This document shows positions 20,423 through 29,205 of a stretch of DNA of 64,000 nt, one piece after another (within the stretch, counting starts at the first letter, position 1; each line of letters starts with the position of its first letter). The DNA comes from Dyadobacter sp. SG02. Lineage in GTDB: Bacteria; Bacteroidota; Bacteroidia; Cytophagales; Spirosomataceae. The translations under genes were made by a program, and so were the position numbers. Below the pieces are notes generated by a model. It saw only the letters and a list, made by a program, of their open reading frames with translations. It was not told the origin of the DNA and searched no databases. Location: contig NZ_FNYL01000006.1 of the NCBI RefSeq assembly GCF_900109045.1, forward strand, positions 186,001 through 250,000. The letters are read 5' to 3'.

Positions 20423-22993
20423 ATGAAAGCAATCAGTAAGTCGATATGGCTATATACACTCTTGGTGATCAGCGTTTTGCAGATCGGCGCGGGAATGGCC
20501 GTCGCACAGTCGACAACAACTATAAAAGGTACCGTTACAGACGCGAAGACAGGTGAAACCCTGCCGTTCGTGTCGATCCTGATCCCGGGAACAACCATGG
20601 GGACCGCCTCCGATGCCGATGGCCGTTACGCATTGACTTTGCGTGAGGACCATGCGACGATCAAATTCACCTATGTAGGTTATGTGGCCGTTGAAAAGCC
20701 GATCAAGCCGGGCGTGAGCCAGACGATCGACGTGAAAATGACTGTGGACGCCTCCATGCTGAAAGAGGTGACCGTTAAAACCAAAGCACGCTACCGGAAC
20801 AAGGACAATCCGGCGGTACAGCTTATCCGTGAGGTGATCGCGCACAAAGACGAGAACAAACCGACGGGTAACAATTTTGTAGAATACGAACAGTACGAAA
20901 AGATTTCGCTCGCATTGAGCAACCTGTCCGACGATTTCAAGGACAAACGCATTTTCAGGAATTACCAGTTTTTGTTTAAAAGCCAGGATTCCACGGCGAT
21001 GGGCGGCAAGAACATGCTACCGGCCTACATTCAGGAAAAACTCTCGAAAGTTTACTTCCGCAAAAGTCCCTACAACAAGAAACAATACGTGCTGGCCAAC
21101 CGCCGGGCCGAATTTGACGCCAAGTTTGTGGATAACGACGGTTTGAGCGCCTATTTCAACCGTTTGTATGAAGATATCAACATTTACGACAATGATATCT
21201 CCATCGCCACCAACCTGTTGCTCAGCCCGATCGCGAATGCCGCACCGACATTCTATAAATTCTTTATCCGCGACACCATTAAAACCGCCGATCCGCAACT
21301 GATCGAACTGGGTTTTGTGCCGCGGAACAAGACGGATATGCTTTTTGAAGGTAAATTATTCATTACCCTCGATGGCAAATACGGCGTGCAGAATGCTTAC
21401 CTGACCGTCAATAAAGACATCAACCTCAACTTCATGCGTGACCTCGAAGCGCGCCTGGAATTCGAGAAGGGTACCGACGGCCGCTATTTCATGAACAAAT
21501 CGACGCTCGCCATGGAATTTGCATTGGGCGAGAAGAACGGCGGTTTGTACGGTCAACGGACAGTGAATTTCAAGGATTATACCATTAACCAGTCGCGTCC
21601 CGATAGCATTTACCGCGGGCCGGATGAGGAGATCGTCTACAATCCGGAGGTTAAAACGAGCGAGTCATTCTGGGCCAGCAAACGGCACATTCCGCTGGAA
21701 CGTACAGAGCTGGATATTTACAAGAATATCGACACGTTGCAAACCATCCCGTCGTTCAAGCGGACGATGGACATCGCGACGCTGTTCCTTTCGGGGTACA
21801 AATCGTTCGGCGCAGTAGAGATCGGTCCGGTGAATACGTTTTACAGCTTCAACCCGATAGAAGGTTTCCGCCTGCGTTTCGGTGGACGTACCACGACCGA
21901 CCTGAGCAAGCGGGTATATTTCGAAACTTACGCGGCATACGGTTTCAAGGACCGGAAATGGAAGTATTTTTTGAGCGGTACCTATTCATTCAATAATAAA
22001 TCGGTATACCACTTCCCGCTGCATTACATCCGGGCGAGCTTCCAGCGGGATACCAAGATCCCGGGCCAGGAATTGCAGTTTGTGCAGGAGGATAACTTCC
22101 TGTTGTCGTTCAAACGCGGGGATAATAACCGGTGGTTGTACAATGACATTTACAAACTCGAATACGTACGCGAGTTCGAGAGCCGGTTCTCTTACAAAAT
22201 CGGTTTTACCCAATGGAGACAAACTCCTGCGGGCGTGTTGCGCTATGAGCACCTGAACGAGGGCGGGGAACTCGAAAACGCGATGGCTTTGAACAATACC
22301 GAAGCGAACGTCGAATTCCGTTATGCGCCGCACGAACAATACTATCAGGGCAAGTTGTACCGGACTCCGATCATCAACAAGTACCCGATCTTCACCTTGC
22401 GCTACAATGCGGGTTTGAAAGGGGTTTTTGAAGGAGAAAACAACTACCACAACGTGGCATTGAACATCCAGAAGCGCTTCTATCTGTCGCAATTCGGTTT
22501 CGCGGATATTACAGCGGAGGGCGGTTATATTTTTGGTAAACAAATCCAGTTCCCGCTGCTGACGATCCACCGTGCCAACCAGACGTACGCTTACCAGCTG
22601 AACTCGTATAACCTGATGAACTTCCTGGAATTCGCGAGCGACCATTATGCGAGCCTGGATGTGCAATATTACCTGAACGGCTTTTTGTTCAACAAAATAC
22701 CATTGCTGAAAAGACTGAAACTACGCGAAGTATTGAGCTTCAAAGGCCTGATGGGTGGTTTGCGGGATGAGAACAACCCGGCATTCAACCCGTCGCTGTA
22801 CCGCTTCGCTACCGACCAGGATGGCAAGCCGGTCACTTATACATTGTCGCGCGAGCCTTATATCGAGGGTAGCGTGGGTATTGCCAACATTTTCAAGCTG
22901 TTGCGCGTAGACCTGGTAAAACGTTTTACATACCTGGACAACCCGAATGTGTCGGAATGGGGTATCCGGGCGCGGTTCAGGCTTGATTTTTAA
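20423..22993 (+). CDS. DUF5686 and carboxypeptidase-like regulatory domain protein
   Basis: An 856-residue outer-membrane protein. Signal peptide (YTLLVISVLQIGAGMAVA), then a CarboxypepD_reg-like beta-sandwich (TIKGTVTDAKTGETLPFVSI, SDADGRYALTL), then a long DUF5686 region ending in repeated aromatic strands that look like a beta-barrel (last residues GIRARFRLDF, with terminal Phe). The family is Bacteroidota-specific and of unknown function. Its place between the ceramide genes and the head-group genes suggests a link to the envelope, possibly lipid placement in the outer membrane; that is inference. Confidence 0.85.
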   Translation: MKAISKSIWLYTLLVISVLQIGAGMAVAQSTTTIKGTVTDAKTGETLPFVSILIPGTTMGTASDADGRYALTLREDHATIKFTYVGYVAVEKPIKPGVSQTIDVKMTVDASMLKEVTVKTKARYRNKDNPAVQLIREVIAHKDENKPTGNNFVEYEQYEKISLALSNLSDDFKDKRIFRNYQFLFKSQDSTAMGGKNMLPAYIQEKLSKVYFRKSPYNKKQYVLANRRAEFDAKFVDNDGLSAYFNRLYEDINIYDNDISIATNLLLSPIANAAPTFYKFFIRDTIKTADPQLIELGFVPRNKTDMLFEGKLFITLDGKYGVQNAYLTVNKDINLNFMRDLEARLEFEKGTDGRYFMNKSTLAMEFALGEKNGGLYGQRTVNFKDYTINQSRPDSIYRGPDEEIVYNPEVKTSESFWASKRHIPLERTELDIYKNIDTLQTIPSFKRTMDIATLFLSGYKSFGAVEIGPVNTFYSFNPIEGFRLRFGGRTTTDLSKRVYFETYAAYGFKDRKWKYFLSGTYSFNNKSVYHFPLHYIRASFQRDTKIPGQELQFVQEDNFLLSFKRGDNNRWLYNDIYKLEYVREFESRFSYKIGFTQWRQTPAGVLRYEHLNEGGELENAMALNNTEANVEFRYAPHEQYYQGKLYRTPIINKYPIFTLRYNAGLKGVFEGENNYHNVALNIQKRFYLSQFGFADITAEGGYIFGKQIQFPLLTIHRANQTYAYQLNSYNLMNFLEFASDHYASLDVQYYLNGFLFNKIPLLKRLKLREVLSFKGLMGGLRDENNPAFNPSLYRFATDQDGKPVTYTLSREPYIEGSVGIANIFKLLRVDLVKRFTYLDNPNVSEWGIRARFRLDF

Positions 22994-23020
22994 GGCATTG
23001 ATTTAAAAGGGACACCAATT

Positions 23021-23734
23021 ATGAATTACGCAATCATAGCAGCAGGAGAAGGGTCACGACTGGCGAAGGAAGGATTTACACTTCCCAAACCGATGGTGAG
23101 CCTGCACGGCGAAATGCTGATCGACCGGCTGATCGGGATTTTCATGCGGAATAATGCGGAGAAGATCATGGTCATCGTCAACGAAGACTCGCCGTTGCTG
23201 GAAATGCATTTGATGGGGCTGAGCGAAAACCTGCCGATTCAGATTGTAAAGAAAACCACACCGAGCTCGCTGCATAGTGTTTACGAGTTGTTTAAAAGCG
23301 ACCCGGAACTGAGTGAAGTTTGCCTGACCACCACCGATACCGTTTTCCGCGAAGAGGAATTCACTGCATTCATCACCGAATTTGCAGAAAGCAAACAACT
23401 GGAAGGGCAAATGGCCGTGACCGCATTTATCGACGACGAAAGTCCTCTTTACGTGGCAGTTGACGACGACGACCGCATTACCGCATTCACCGACGACAAT
23501 AGTACCGATACCCCGTTTGTTTCAGGCGGGATTTATTGTCTCAGGAGGAAAGCGATCGAGACCGTGAATGTAGCCGTGGAGAATGGCGTGAGCCGGATGC
23601 GGAACTTCCAGCGACAGCTTGTAGCGGATGGTTTGCATTTGAAAGCCTATCCATTTACCAAAATCGTGGACGTGGACCATGTGAGTGATATCCAGACCGC
23701 CGAGCTGTTTTTGAGCGGCGAGATGGCATTTTAG
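23021..23734 (+). CDS. Nucleotidyltransferase (sugar/inositol-phosphate type)
   Basis: A 237-residue GT-A fold NTP transferase. The N-terminal signature is AAGEGSRLAKEG (residues 7-18) followed by LPKPMVSLHGEMLIDR, the nucleotide-binding loop and Lys of the family; TTTDTVF provides the metal-binding acidic residue and VDVDHVSDIQTAE closes the fold. It should join an NTP to a phosphorylated head-group precursor. With a CDP-alcohol phosphotransferase two genes on, it recalls the IPCT and DIPPS halves that make CDP-inositol and use it. The actual substrate is unknown. Confidence 0.82.
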   Translation: MNYAIIAAGEGSRLAKEGFTLPKPMVSLHGEMLIDRLIGIFMRNNAEKIMVIVNEDSPLLEMHLMGLSENLPIQIVKKTTPSSLHSVYELFKSDPELSEVCLTTTDTVFREEEFTAFITEFAESKQLEGQMAVTAFIDDESPLYVAVDDDDRITAFTDDNSTDTPFVSGGIYCLRRKAIETVNVAVENGVSRMRNFQRQLVADGLHLKAYPFTKIVDVDHVSDIQTAELFLSGEMAF

Positions 23735-23780
23735 AGTACAATTTTAGCAGACCGGGGCGTTTTGCCGGTCAACACCATAC

Positions 23781-24650
23781 ATGAACGAATTAGAAATTCT
23801 GGGCGTGCACCGAAACAAAAAGTTCTCGCCCAACCATATCGGGAACGACGATGCGATTTTTTCCCAAACAGCCAAAGAGCTCGAAAAACTGGGATGCCGC
23901 ATTACCATCTGTTGCGAAGATGAGTTCCTGGCAATGGAAACAGTGAATTACGGCAAGATTTTCACCATGGCGCGCCAAAAGCAGGTGGTGGCCAAATTAC
24001 AGGAACTGGAAAGAAACGGTACGCAGGTTTTGAACTCCGCATTCGGCATTGAAAACTGCTTTCGCACCAACCTGACGAATGCATTGAACAACGCCAATAT
24101 CCCGGTAGCCGATAGCTACATCGTACCGACCGATTACCAGGGAGACGAGGTTTTTGATCAGATCAAAGGAAAAGGTTACTGGATCAAAAGGGGCGATTTC
24201 CACGCCATCCACAAGGAAGATGTGTCGTTTGCCGCATCGCGCGAGGAAGCCAAGGAGATACTCAGGGAATACGCATTGCGCGAGATTCCGGACGCCGTGA
24301 TCTCCGAGCATTTGATCGGTGATTTGGTGAAGTTTTACGGGGTTAGGGGAACAGACTTTTTCTTCTGGTTCTATCCGTACGACAATAACCACCATAAATA
24401 CGCGGAATACCAGCAGATCAACGGCAATTCGGTGTATTACCCGTTCAGCGCGGAAGGTTTGCAGAATACCGCCAATGAAGCGGCAGGAGTAGTGGGGATC
24501 GATATTTACGGGGGCGATGCCATTATCGGGAAGGACGGCGATTTTCGCATCATCGATCTGAACGACTGGCCAAGTTTCGCACCGTGCCGCGATCAGGCGG
24601 CAGGGCACATTGCCGGCCGGCTTTACCAACGATTTTTGGATAATAATTAA
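23781..24650 (+). CDS. ATP-grasp-type protein, possible head-group kinase or ligase
   Basis: A 289-residue protein whose C-terminal half looks like ATP-grasp: GYWIKRGDFHAI, VISEHLIGDLVKFYGVRG, then GIDIYGGDAIIGKDGDFRIID followed by LNDWPSFAPCR. The last block resembles the metal-binding D-x-N of inositol polyphosphate 5/6-kinase-like and RimK-like enzymes. N-terminal residues 1-110 form the preceding Rossmann-like domain. The stop overlaps the next ATG by one base (TAATG), so it is translationally coupled to the CDP-alcohol phosphotransferase and likely acts in the same pathway. Confidence 0.65.
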   Translation: MNELEILGVHRNKKFSPNHIGNDDAIFSQTAKELEKLGCRITICCEDEFLAMETVNYGKIFTMARQKQVVAKLQELERNGTQVLNSAFGIENCFRTNLTNALNNANIPVADSYIVPTDYQGDEVFDQIKGKGYWIKRGDFHAIHKEDVSFAASREEAKEILREYALREIPDAVISEHLIGDLVKFYGVRGTDFFFWFYPYDNNHHKYAEYQQINGNSVYYPFSAEGLQNTANEAAGVVGIDIYGGDAIIGKDGDFRIIDLNDWPSFAPCRDQAAGHIAGRLYQRFLDNN

Positions 24651-25609
24651 TGGAAACAACCACCACACCCCGCCCACTTGCAGAAGAACCCGAAAAAACC
24701 TCGGCATTCGAAAATTCGCTGAAATCGAACGATACCGAGGAGCAGATCGATATTTGGTTTTACCGGCCGATAGGCTACCAGATCGCATTGTTTTGCGCCA
24801 AGGTAGGCCTGCGCCCGAACCCGGTGACGATCATCAGTATTTTCTTCGGCGTGGCGGCAGGGATATTGTTCTACCCGCAGCAGTTGTGGATCAATGTGAT
24901 CGGGATGCTGTCGCTGATGTTTGCCAACTCGCTCGACAGCGCCGACGGTCAGCTCGCGCGGATGACGAACGACAAGAGCCGGTTCGGTCGCATTCTCGAT
25001 GGTGTTGCCGGCGATTTCTGGTTTATCGCCATTCACATCGCATTGTGTTTGCGGAGTATGGAAGAAGGTTGGAGTGCGTGGATATGGGTACCGGGCGTGG
25101 TAGCGGGCGCGTCGCACATGATCCAGTCGGCGATGGCGGATTACTACCGCAACGTGCATTTGTTTTTCATCAAAGGTACCAACGGCAGTGAGCTCGATAA
25201 TAGCCGCGATTTGCAAAAGGAATACGACGAAATGAGCTGGACACGACAGTTCGGGATGAAAATCGTGGCGCGACTGTATTTGAATTATACCAAAGAGCAG
25301 GAATTCTTTTCGCCGAAGTTGCAAAAATTGCTGGCCGTGGTGAAAGAGAAGTACCAGAATGGCCTGCCTGCGAAACTCGTTACGGATTTCCGCGCGCAGA
25401 ACAAGCCGTTGATGAAGTATACCAATATTGTCCAGTTCAATACCCGGGTGATATTTCTCTTCATATGGCTGTTCCTCGACCAGTCGTGGATCTATTTCTT
25501 GTTTGACATTTTCGTACTCAACCCGATCCTGATTTACATGATCGTGCAGCAGGAAAAGGTGAGCAATCATTTTTACAAGGAGATAACCGCAGGCAAATAC
25601 AATGGGTAG
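24650..25609 (+). CDS. CDP-alcohol phosphatidyltransferase family protein
   Basis: A 319-residue integral membrane enzyme. The family motif begins normally at D96-xx-D99-G100-xx-A103-R104, then 8 residues, G113 and D117, but the final Asp is at 122 rather than the canonical 121 (DGVAGD), one residue displaced. Several hydrophobic helices follow, and the C-terminus is hydrophobic. It would move a phospho-head group from a CDP-carrier to a hydroxyl, here perhaps ceramide. It overlaps neighbours on both sides (1 and 8 bases). Confidence 0.85.
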   Translation: METTTTPRPLAEEPEKTSAFENSLKSNDTEEQIDIWFYRPIGYQIALFCAKVGLRPNPVTIISIFFGVAAGILFYPQQLWINVIGMLSLMFANSLDSADGQLARMTNDKSRFGRILDGVAGDFWFIAIHIALCLRSMEEGWSAWIWVPGVVAGASHMIQSAMADYYRNVHLFFIKGTNGSELDNSRDLQKEYDEMSWTRQFGMKIVARLYLNYTKEQEFFSPKLQKLLAVVKEKYQNGLPAKLVTDFRAQNKPLMKYTNIVQFNTRVIFLFIWLFLDQSWIYFLFDIFVLNPILIYMIVQQEKVSNHFYKEITAGKYNG

Positions 25610-26645
25610 CAAGGTGTACAAGGCCCTTTTCATGGCAATCGGCATTTTCTCGCTGGGCTATATGATCTATGGCACCGGGTTGCTCGTGATTTGGGAAAAC
25701 ATCAACCGAACCGGCATCTGGTTCCTGCCGGTGATCGGCAGCTGGCTGGTGATTTACATCCTGAACGCCCTCGCATTCCGCGCGATCATCCGCGAGCCGA
25801 AGCTGCCGGAGACGAATATGTCGTTCTGGTCGGTGCTGAGGCTGACGATCTCGGGCTATGCGATCAACTACATTACCCCATTCGTCGCGCTGGGCGGCGA
25901 GCCTTACCGCATTATGGAGCTGAAACCGGCGCTCGGCATTCAGAAAGCGACCTCCTCGGTGCTGCTGTACAGCCTGATGCATATGTTTTCGCACGTGCTC
26001 TTCTGGCTGGCGTCCATTCTGTTGATTGTTGCCGTGGTGCCATTGAGCGATGTAATGTTGATTGGCTGCGGCATTCTGCTGGTGGTAGGGCTGGTTTTAG
26101 GGTATTGGTTTATTAATGTATATAAAAAAGGCTTTACGGTGAGCACATTCCGCTTGCTGGAAAAAGTGCCTTTTATCAAACATAAAGCCCGCGAATTCGC
26201 GACAAAGAATGCGGAAACGCTTTACGAAGTAGACGAGCAGATCCGCGTGCTGTACTCCGACCGACGGAACGCATTCTACGTTTCGTTGTTTTATGAATTT
26301 GCAGGAAGGGTGATCGGCTGTCTGGAAATCTATTTCACGGCCCATGCTATCGGAATGGACATGACACTGGCGCAGTCGCTGATCGTGAGCTCCGGATCGT
26401 CGCTTTTCGCAAACCTGATCTTCTTCTTCCCGATGCAGCTCGGCACCCGCGAAGGCGGCCTCGCGCTGGCATTGAGAAGTGTGGGATTGCCCGCGGCGCA
26501 AGGGATTTTTATTGGAGTTGTGTTGAGGATTAGAGAAATAGTCTGGATTATAATAGGATTAGCATTAATCAACAGAAAAACAAAAAACAACCAGCTGGAC
26601 AGCACAGATCCAAAACTGGAACCAGTTCCTGTTAGATCAAACTGA
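25602..26645 (+). CDS. UPF0104 / lysylphosphatidylglycerol synthase TM-region protein
   Basis: A 347-residue protein with about eight transmembrane helices. It carries the family marks LGGEPYRIMEL (residues about 103-113) and PMQLGTREGGLALAL near the C-terminus. Members (MprF N-terminal domain, AglD) act as lipid flippases or in polyprenyl/lipid glycosyl transfer. No C-terminal aminoacyl domain is present. Coupling to the CDP-alcohol enzyme by an 8-base overlap suggests it moves or modifies the finished lipid. The stop codon begins a short-period repeat tract. Confidence 0.85.
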   Translation: MGSKVYKALFMAIGIFSLGYMIYGTGLLVIWENINRTGIWFLPVIGSWLVIYILNALAFRAIIREPKLPETNMSFWSVLRLTISGYAINYITPFVALGGEPYRIMELKPALGIQKATSSVLLYSLMHMFSHVLFWLASILLIVAVVPLSDVMLIGCGILLVVGLVLGYWFINVYKKGFTVSTFRLLEKVPFIKHKAREFATKNAETLYEVDEQIRVLYSDRRNAFYVSLFYEFAGRVIGCLEIYFTAHAIGMDMTLAQSLIVSSGSSLFANLIFFFPMQLGTREGGLALALRSVGLPAAQGIFIGVVLRIREIVWIIIGLALINRKTKNNQLDSTDPKLEPVPVRSN

Positions 26646-26725
26646 TTCTCTGAATCAGAATCTGATTGTGATCTGAATCTATATCTGATTGTGAATCTGA
26701 ATCTAATTGTGATCTGATTCTGTGA
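26643..26725. repeat. Imperfect short-period repeat (TCTGAT / TGTGAT units)
   Basis: About 80 bases of 6-base units (TCTGAA, TCTGAT, TTGTGA) beginning exactly with the TGA stop of the preceding gene. Low-complexity, non-coding. Confidence 0.75.
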
Positions 26726-26726
26726 T

Positions 26727-26746
26727 CCCCGGGCTAAAGTCCGGGG
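26727..26746. repeat. Hairpin CCCCGG-N8-CCGGGG
   Basis: Perfect 6-bp GC-only stem directly after the short-period repeat. It may act as a weak terminator for the lipid genes or as a REP-like element. No T-run follows. Confidence 0.5.
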
Positions 26747-26909
26747 CAAGGGGATTGGCTTCTGGATTGTAATGCACAGCATTACTTGTGAAGCAAGCAA
26801 GTGAAAAAAATCAATTGCCGCCCTCTTGAGAGGACGGATAAGGAGAGAAAGAGGGCTAGTGGAAGCAGAATAATTTTAGTTGAAAGAAATTAATATAAGA
26901 ATCTAATAG

Positions 26910-26929
26910 CCAGGGATTTCAATCCCTGG
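26910..26929. repeat. Hairpin element before the HAD gene (CCAGGGATT/AATCCCTGG)
   Basis: Perfect 9-bp inverted repeat with a 2-base centre, 15 bases before the ATG at 26945. A similar hairpin (27665-27684) precedes the PfkB gene. Repeats of this kind occur widely in Bacteroidota genomes as dispersed palindromes. Confidence 0.65.
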
Positions 26930-26944
26930 AAACAGATAAGGAAT

Positions 26945-27652
26945 ATGATTAAAGGAATTTTATTTGATTATGGCGGTACAATTGATACAAATGGCTTGCA
27001 TTGGGCCAATGTTTTGTGGGATGCGTATCAGCATAATCATTTAAAGGTTGACAAAGAAGCATTTGCGAGTGCATACAAGTTTGGCGAGAGGGCATTGGCT
27101 ATCCATCCGATCATCCAGCCGCATCATGTGTTTTATGATGTGCTGTTTCTCAAAGTAGAGCAGCAGTTTGGCTATTTGAAAGAAAACGGATACGAGCTGG
27201 ACAGCCAGGCCATCGAGGCCATCGCCCGCGAATGCGACCGCGTCGCACGCACTAATGTTGAAAAGGCAGCGCCCGTCCTCGAAAAACTGGCTGCGAAATA
27301 CCCGCTCGTAATGGTTTCCAATTTTTACGGAAACCTGAACAGTGTTTTAAAGGAATTTGGCATTGCGCATAATTTCCAGGCTGTCGTCGAATCGGCAGTG
27401 GTCGGCGTCCGGAAGCCCGATCCCGCGATATGGCAGCTGGGCGTGGAAGCGCAGGGCTTTCTTCCGCATGAATGCGTGGCGGTAGGCGATTCGTATTCCA
27501 AGGACATTCTGCCTGCGAAGGCAACCGGCGCGAAGGCGATCTGGCTGAATGTGGCGGGGTTCGAAGACGATGCCGAGGCGCAGGTATCGGTTGCCGATGC
27601 CGAAATTACAGATTTTGCCCAGGTGGCTGACACCATTGAAAACCTGGGCTAA
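26945..27652 (+). CDS. HAD family hydrolase
   Basis: A 235-residue HAD-superfamily protein with an alpha-helical cap (residues about 15-90). Motif I is LFDYGGTID, giving the nucleophile Asp but Gly where phosphatases carry the second Asp (DxD); motif II Ser is in MVSNFYGN, the Lys in GVRKPDPAIW and the metal acids in VAVGDSYSKDI. The DxGGT variant means a phosphatase role is less certain. It is flanked by two related hairpins and followed by a PfkB kinase gene, suggesting a joint small-molecule pathway. Confidence 0.85.
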   Translation: MIKGILFDYGGTIDTNGLHWANVLWDAYQHNHLKVDKEAFASAYKFGERALAIHPIIQPHHVFYDVLFLKVEQQFGYLKENGYELDSQAIEAIARECDRVARTNVEKAAPVLEKLAAKYPLVMVSNFYGNLNSVLKEFGIAHNFQAVVESAVVGVRKPDPAIWQLGVEAQGFLPHECVAVGDSYSKDILPAKATGAKAIWLNVAGFEDDAEAQVSVADAEITDFAQVADTIENLG

Positions 27653-27664
27653 TATTAACTTTTC

Positions 27665-27684
27665 CCGGGCATTTGAATGCCTGG
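27665..27684. repeat. Hairpin element before the PfkB gene (CCGGGCATT/AATGCCTGG)
   Basis: A 9-bp stem with one G-T pair and a 2-base centre; outer TTTCC/GGAAA bases extend it to 27661-27690. It ends a few bases before the ATG at 27695 and resembles the hairpin at 26910. Confidence 0.6.
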
Positions 27685-27694
27685 CGGAAAATAA

Positions 27695-28612
27695 ATGAAA
27701 ATTACCATGTACGACATTTGTACCATCGGGCATATCACTTTGGATAAAGTAGTTACTGCCCAGTCTGTCAAGTATATGCCCGGGGGCACTTCGTTCTATT
27801 TTTCGAAGGCGCTCCGGCAGTTCGACGTCCGCTATATGCTCGTAACGGCATTGGCCGAGAAGGAAGCCCATATCGTTGCCGGCTTGCGGGAAGAGAACAT
27901 CGAAGTATTTTCCCAGAACAGCCCCTACACAGTTTATTTCGAAAACATTTACAGCACCAACCAGGACCACCGCGAGCAGAATGTACTGCATAAGGCAGCT
28001 CCATTCACCGTTTCGCAAATGCCTGCCATCGAAGCAAAGTACTTCCATCTGGGACCATTGCTTTCGGACGACATTACCGTGGACCTGATCAAAATGCTGG
28101 CTGCCAAAGGCAAAGTTTCCCTCGATATTCAGGGGTACCTGCGCTATGTGAAAGACCAGAAGGTTTTTTATACGGATTGGGAAGATAAAAAGGAAGCATT
28201 GGCCTACATCCACGTGCTCAAAGCCAACGAATTCGAAATGGAGGTTGTAGCTGGTACGAGCGACGTGATCGAAGGTGCGAAATATCTCGCCAATCTGGGG
28301 GTAAAAGAAGTCATCATTACGCTGGGCAGCAAAGGCTCACTAATTTATAAGGACGACCATTTTTACCAGATCCCGGCCTACAAACCTACCGACGTCATCG
28401 ACGCCACCGGCTGCGGGGACACTTATATGGCCGGTTACCTGAGCCAGCGCGTGAAGGGCGCCGGCGTGCAGGAGGCAGGCGAGTTCGGGGCAGCGATGGC
28501 GACACTGAAAATCCAGTCGTCGGGGCCTTTTTCCGGCAATGCGGAAGATGTGCGGGAAGTATTGCAATACGGCGAATGCGACCGCGAGGTAATCGCACAA
28601 GCCATTTTTTGA
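27695..28612 (+). CDS. PfkB family carbohydrate kinase
   Basis: A 305-residue ribokinase-fold kinase. N-terminal ICTIGHITLDKVV and MPGGTSFYFSKAL form the substrate side; the ATP and catalytic motif is DVIDATGCGDTYMAGYL with Asp as base and Cys in the usual GAGD position. VITLGSKGSLIY is the nucleotide-binding strand. It would phosphorylate a sugar, nucleoside or cyclitol with ATP. The ATG at 27707 (MYDIC) is an alternative start. It could feed the nucleotidyltransferase of the lipid cluster, but this is only context. Confidence 0.85.
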   Translation: MKITMYDICTIGHITLDKVVTAQSVKYMPGGTSFYFSKALRQFDVRYMLVTALAEKEAHIVAGLREENIEVFSQNSPYTVYFENIYSTNQDHREQNVLHKAAPFTVSQMPAIEAKYFHLGPLLSDDITVDLIKMLAAKGKVSLDIQGYLRYVKDQKVFYTDWEDKKEALAYIHVLKANEFEMEVVAGTSDVIEGAKYLANLGVKEVIITLGSKGSLIYKDDHFYQIPAYKPTDVIDATGCGDTYMAGYLSQRVKGAGVQEAGEFGAAMATLKIQSSGPFSGNAEDVREVLQYGECDREVIAQAIF

Positions 28613-28634
28613 ATATAGTTTTTGAATTAAAGTC

Positions 28635-29204
28635 ATGAAATACGTACTCAACATTCTGATGGCGCTCAGCCTGACGCTTGTTTCGTATGCAGGAGGGTTA
28701 ACCGACAAAAAAGACGGCACCGTGGCCACGGACCCGGACGAGTTTCCGGTCCCGAACAACGTTCCCGGGTTACTTTTTTACATTCAGCGCGATCCGAATA
28801 CGAATACAATCTGTTACCAGCTTAACGTCGACAAACAGGGAAGAATCAGCGAAAAGAACCCCGTCAACACATTCTGGATCCGTTATCCGGAAGGCGGGAT
28901 ACGCAAAGAGCTCAATTATCTGCAGCGTAAATTTGCCTACGGTATCAATTCAAAGGCGATCGGTAATGCAAACTACGAACTTCGTTCGGTAGCCTATTCG
29001 AAATTGCCGCTTTACCTGAGAAGGGATACCCGGAATGAATACCACGTTTATACCAACATCGATAAAAAGGAATGCATCCTGAGCAGGGTATTCATCCGGA
29101 TCGACGGCGGTACGTTCTGGTCGCCTAACGTGCTCTACATCGAGCTCAAAGGCACCGAGATTGCCACCGGTAAAACCATTATTCAGCGAATAAAACCATC
29201 CTGA
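28635..29204 (+). CDS. Exported DUF4833-like protein
   Basis: A 189-residue protein with a signal peptide (MKYVLNILMALSLTLVSYAG). Conserved-looking strings are VPGLLFYIQRDPNTNTICYQLN, NTFWIRYPEGGIRKELNYLQRKFAYG and ECILSRVFIRID. I associate these with DUF4833, which has no known function. It lies 22 bases after the PfkB gene and 1 base before the hydroxylase gene, so it is in the same transcript and probably acts in the periplasm on the same envelope lipid; the latter is inference. Confidence 0.7.
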   Translation: MKYVLNILMALSLTLVSYAGGLTDKKDGTVATDPDEFPVPNNVPGLLFYIQRDPNTNTICYQLNVDKQGRISEKNPVNTFWIRYPEGGIRKELNYLQRKFAYGINSKAIGNANYELRSVAYSKLPLYLRRDTRNEYHVYTNIDKKECILSRVFIRIDGGTFWSPNVLYIELKGTEIATGKTIIQRIKPS

Positions 29205-29205
29205 C

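Noticed and set aside
24647..25645. 332-codon reverse ORF
   Set aside because: Antisense to the CDP-alcohol phosphotransferase, whose motif and overlaps are convincing.
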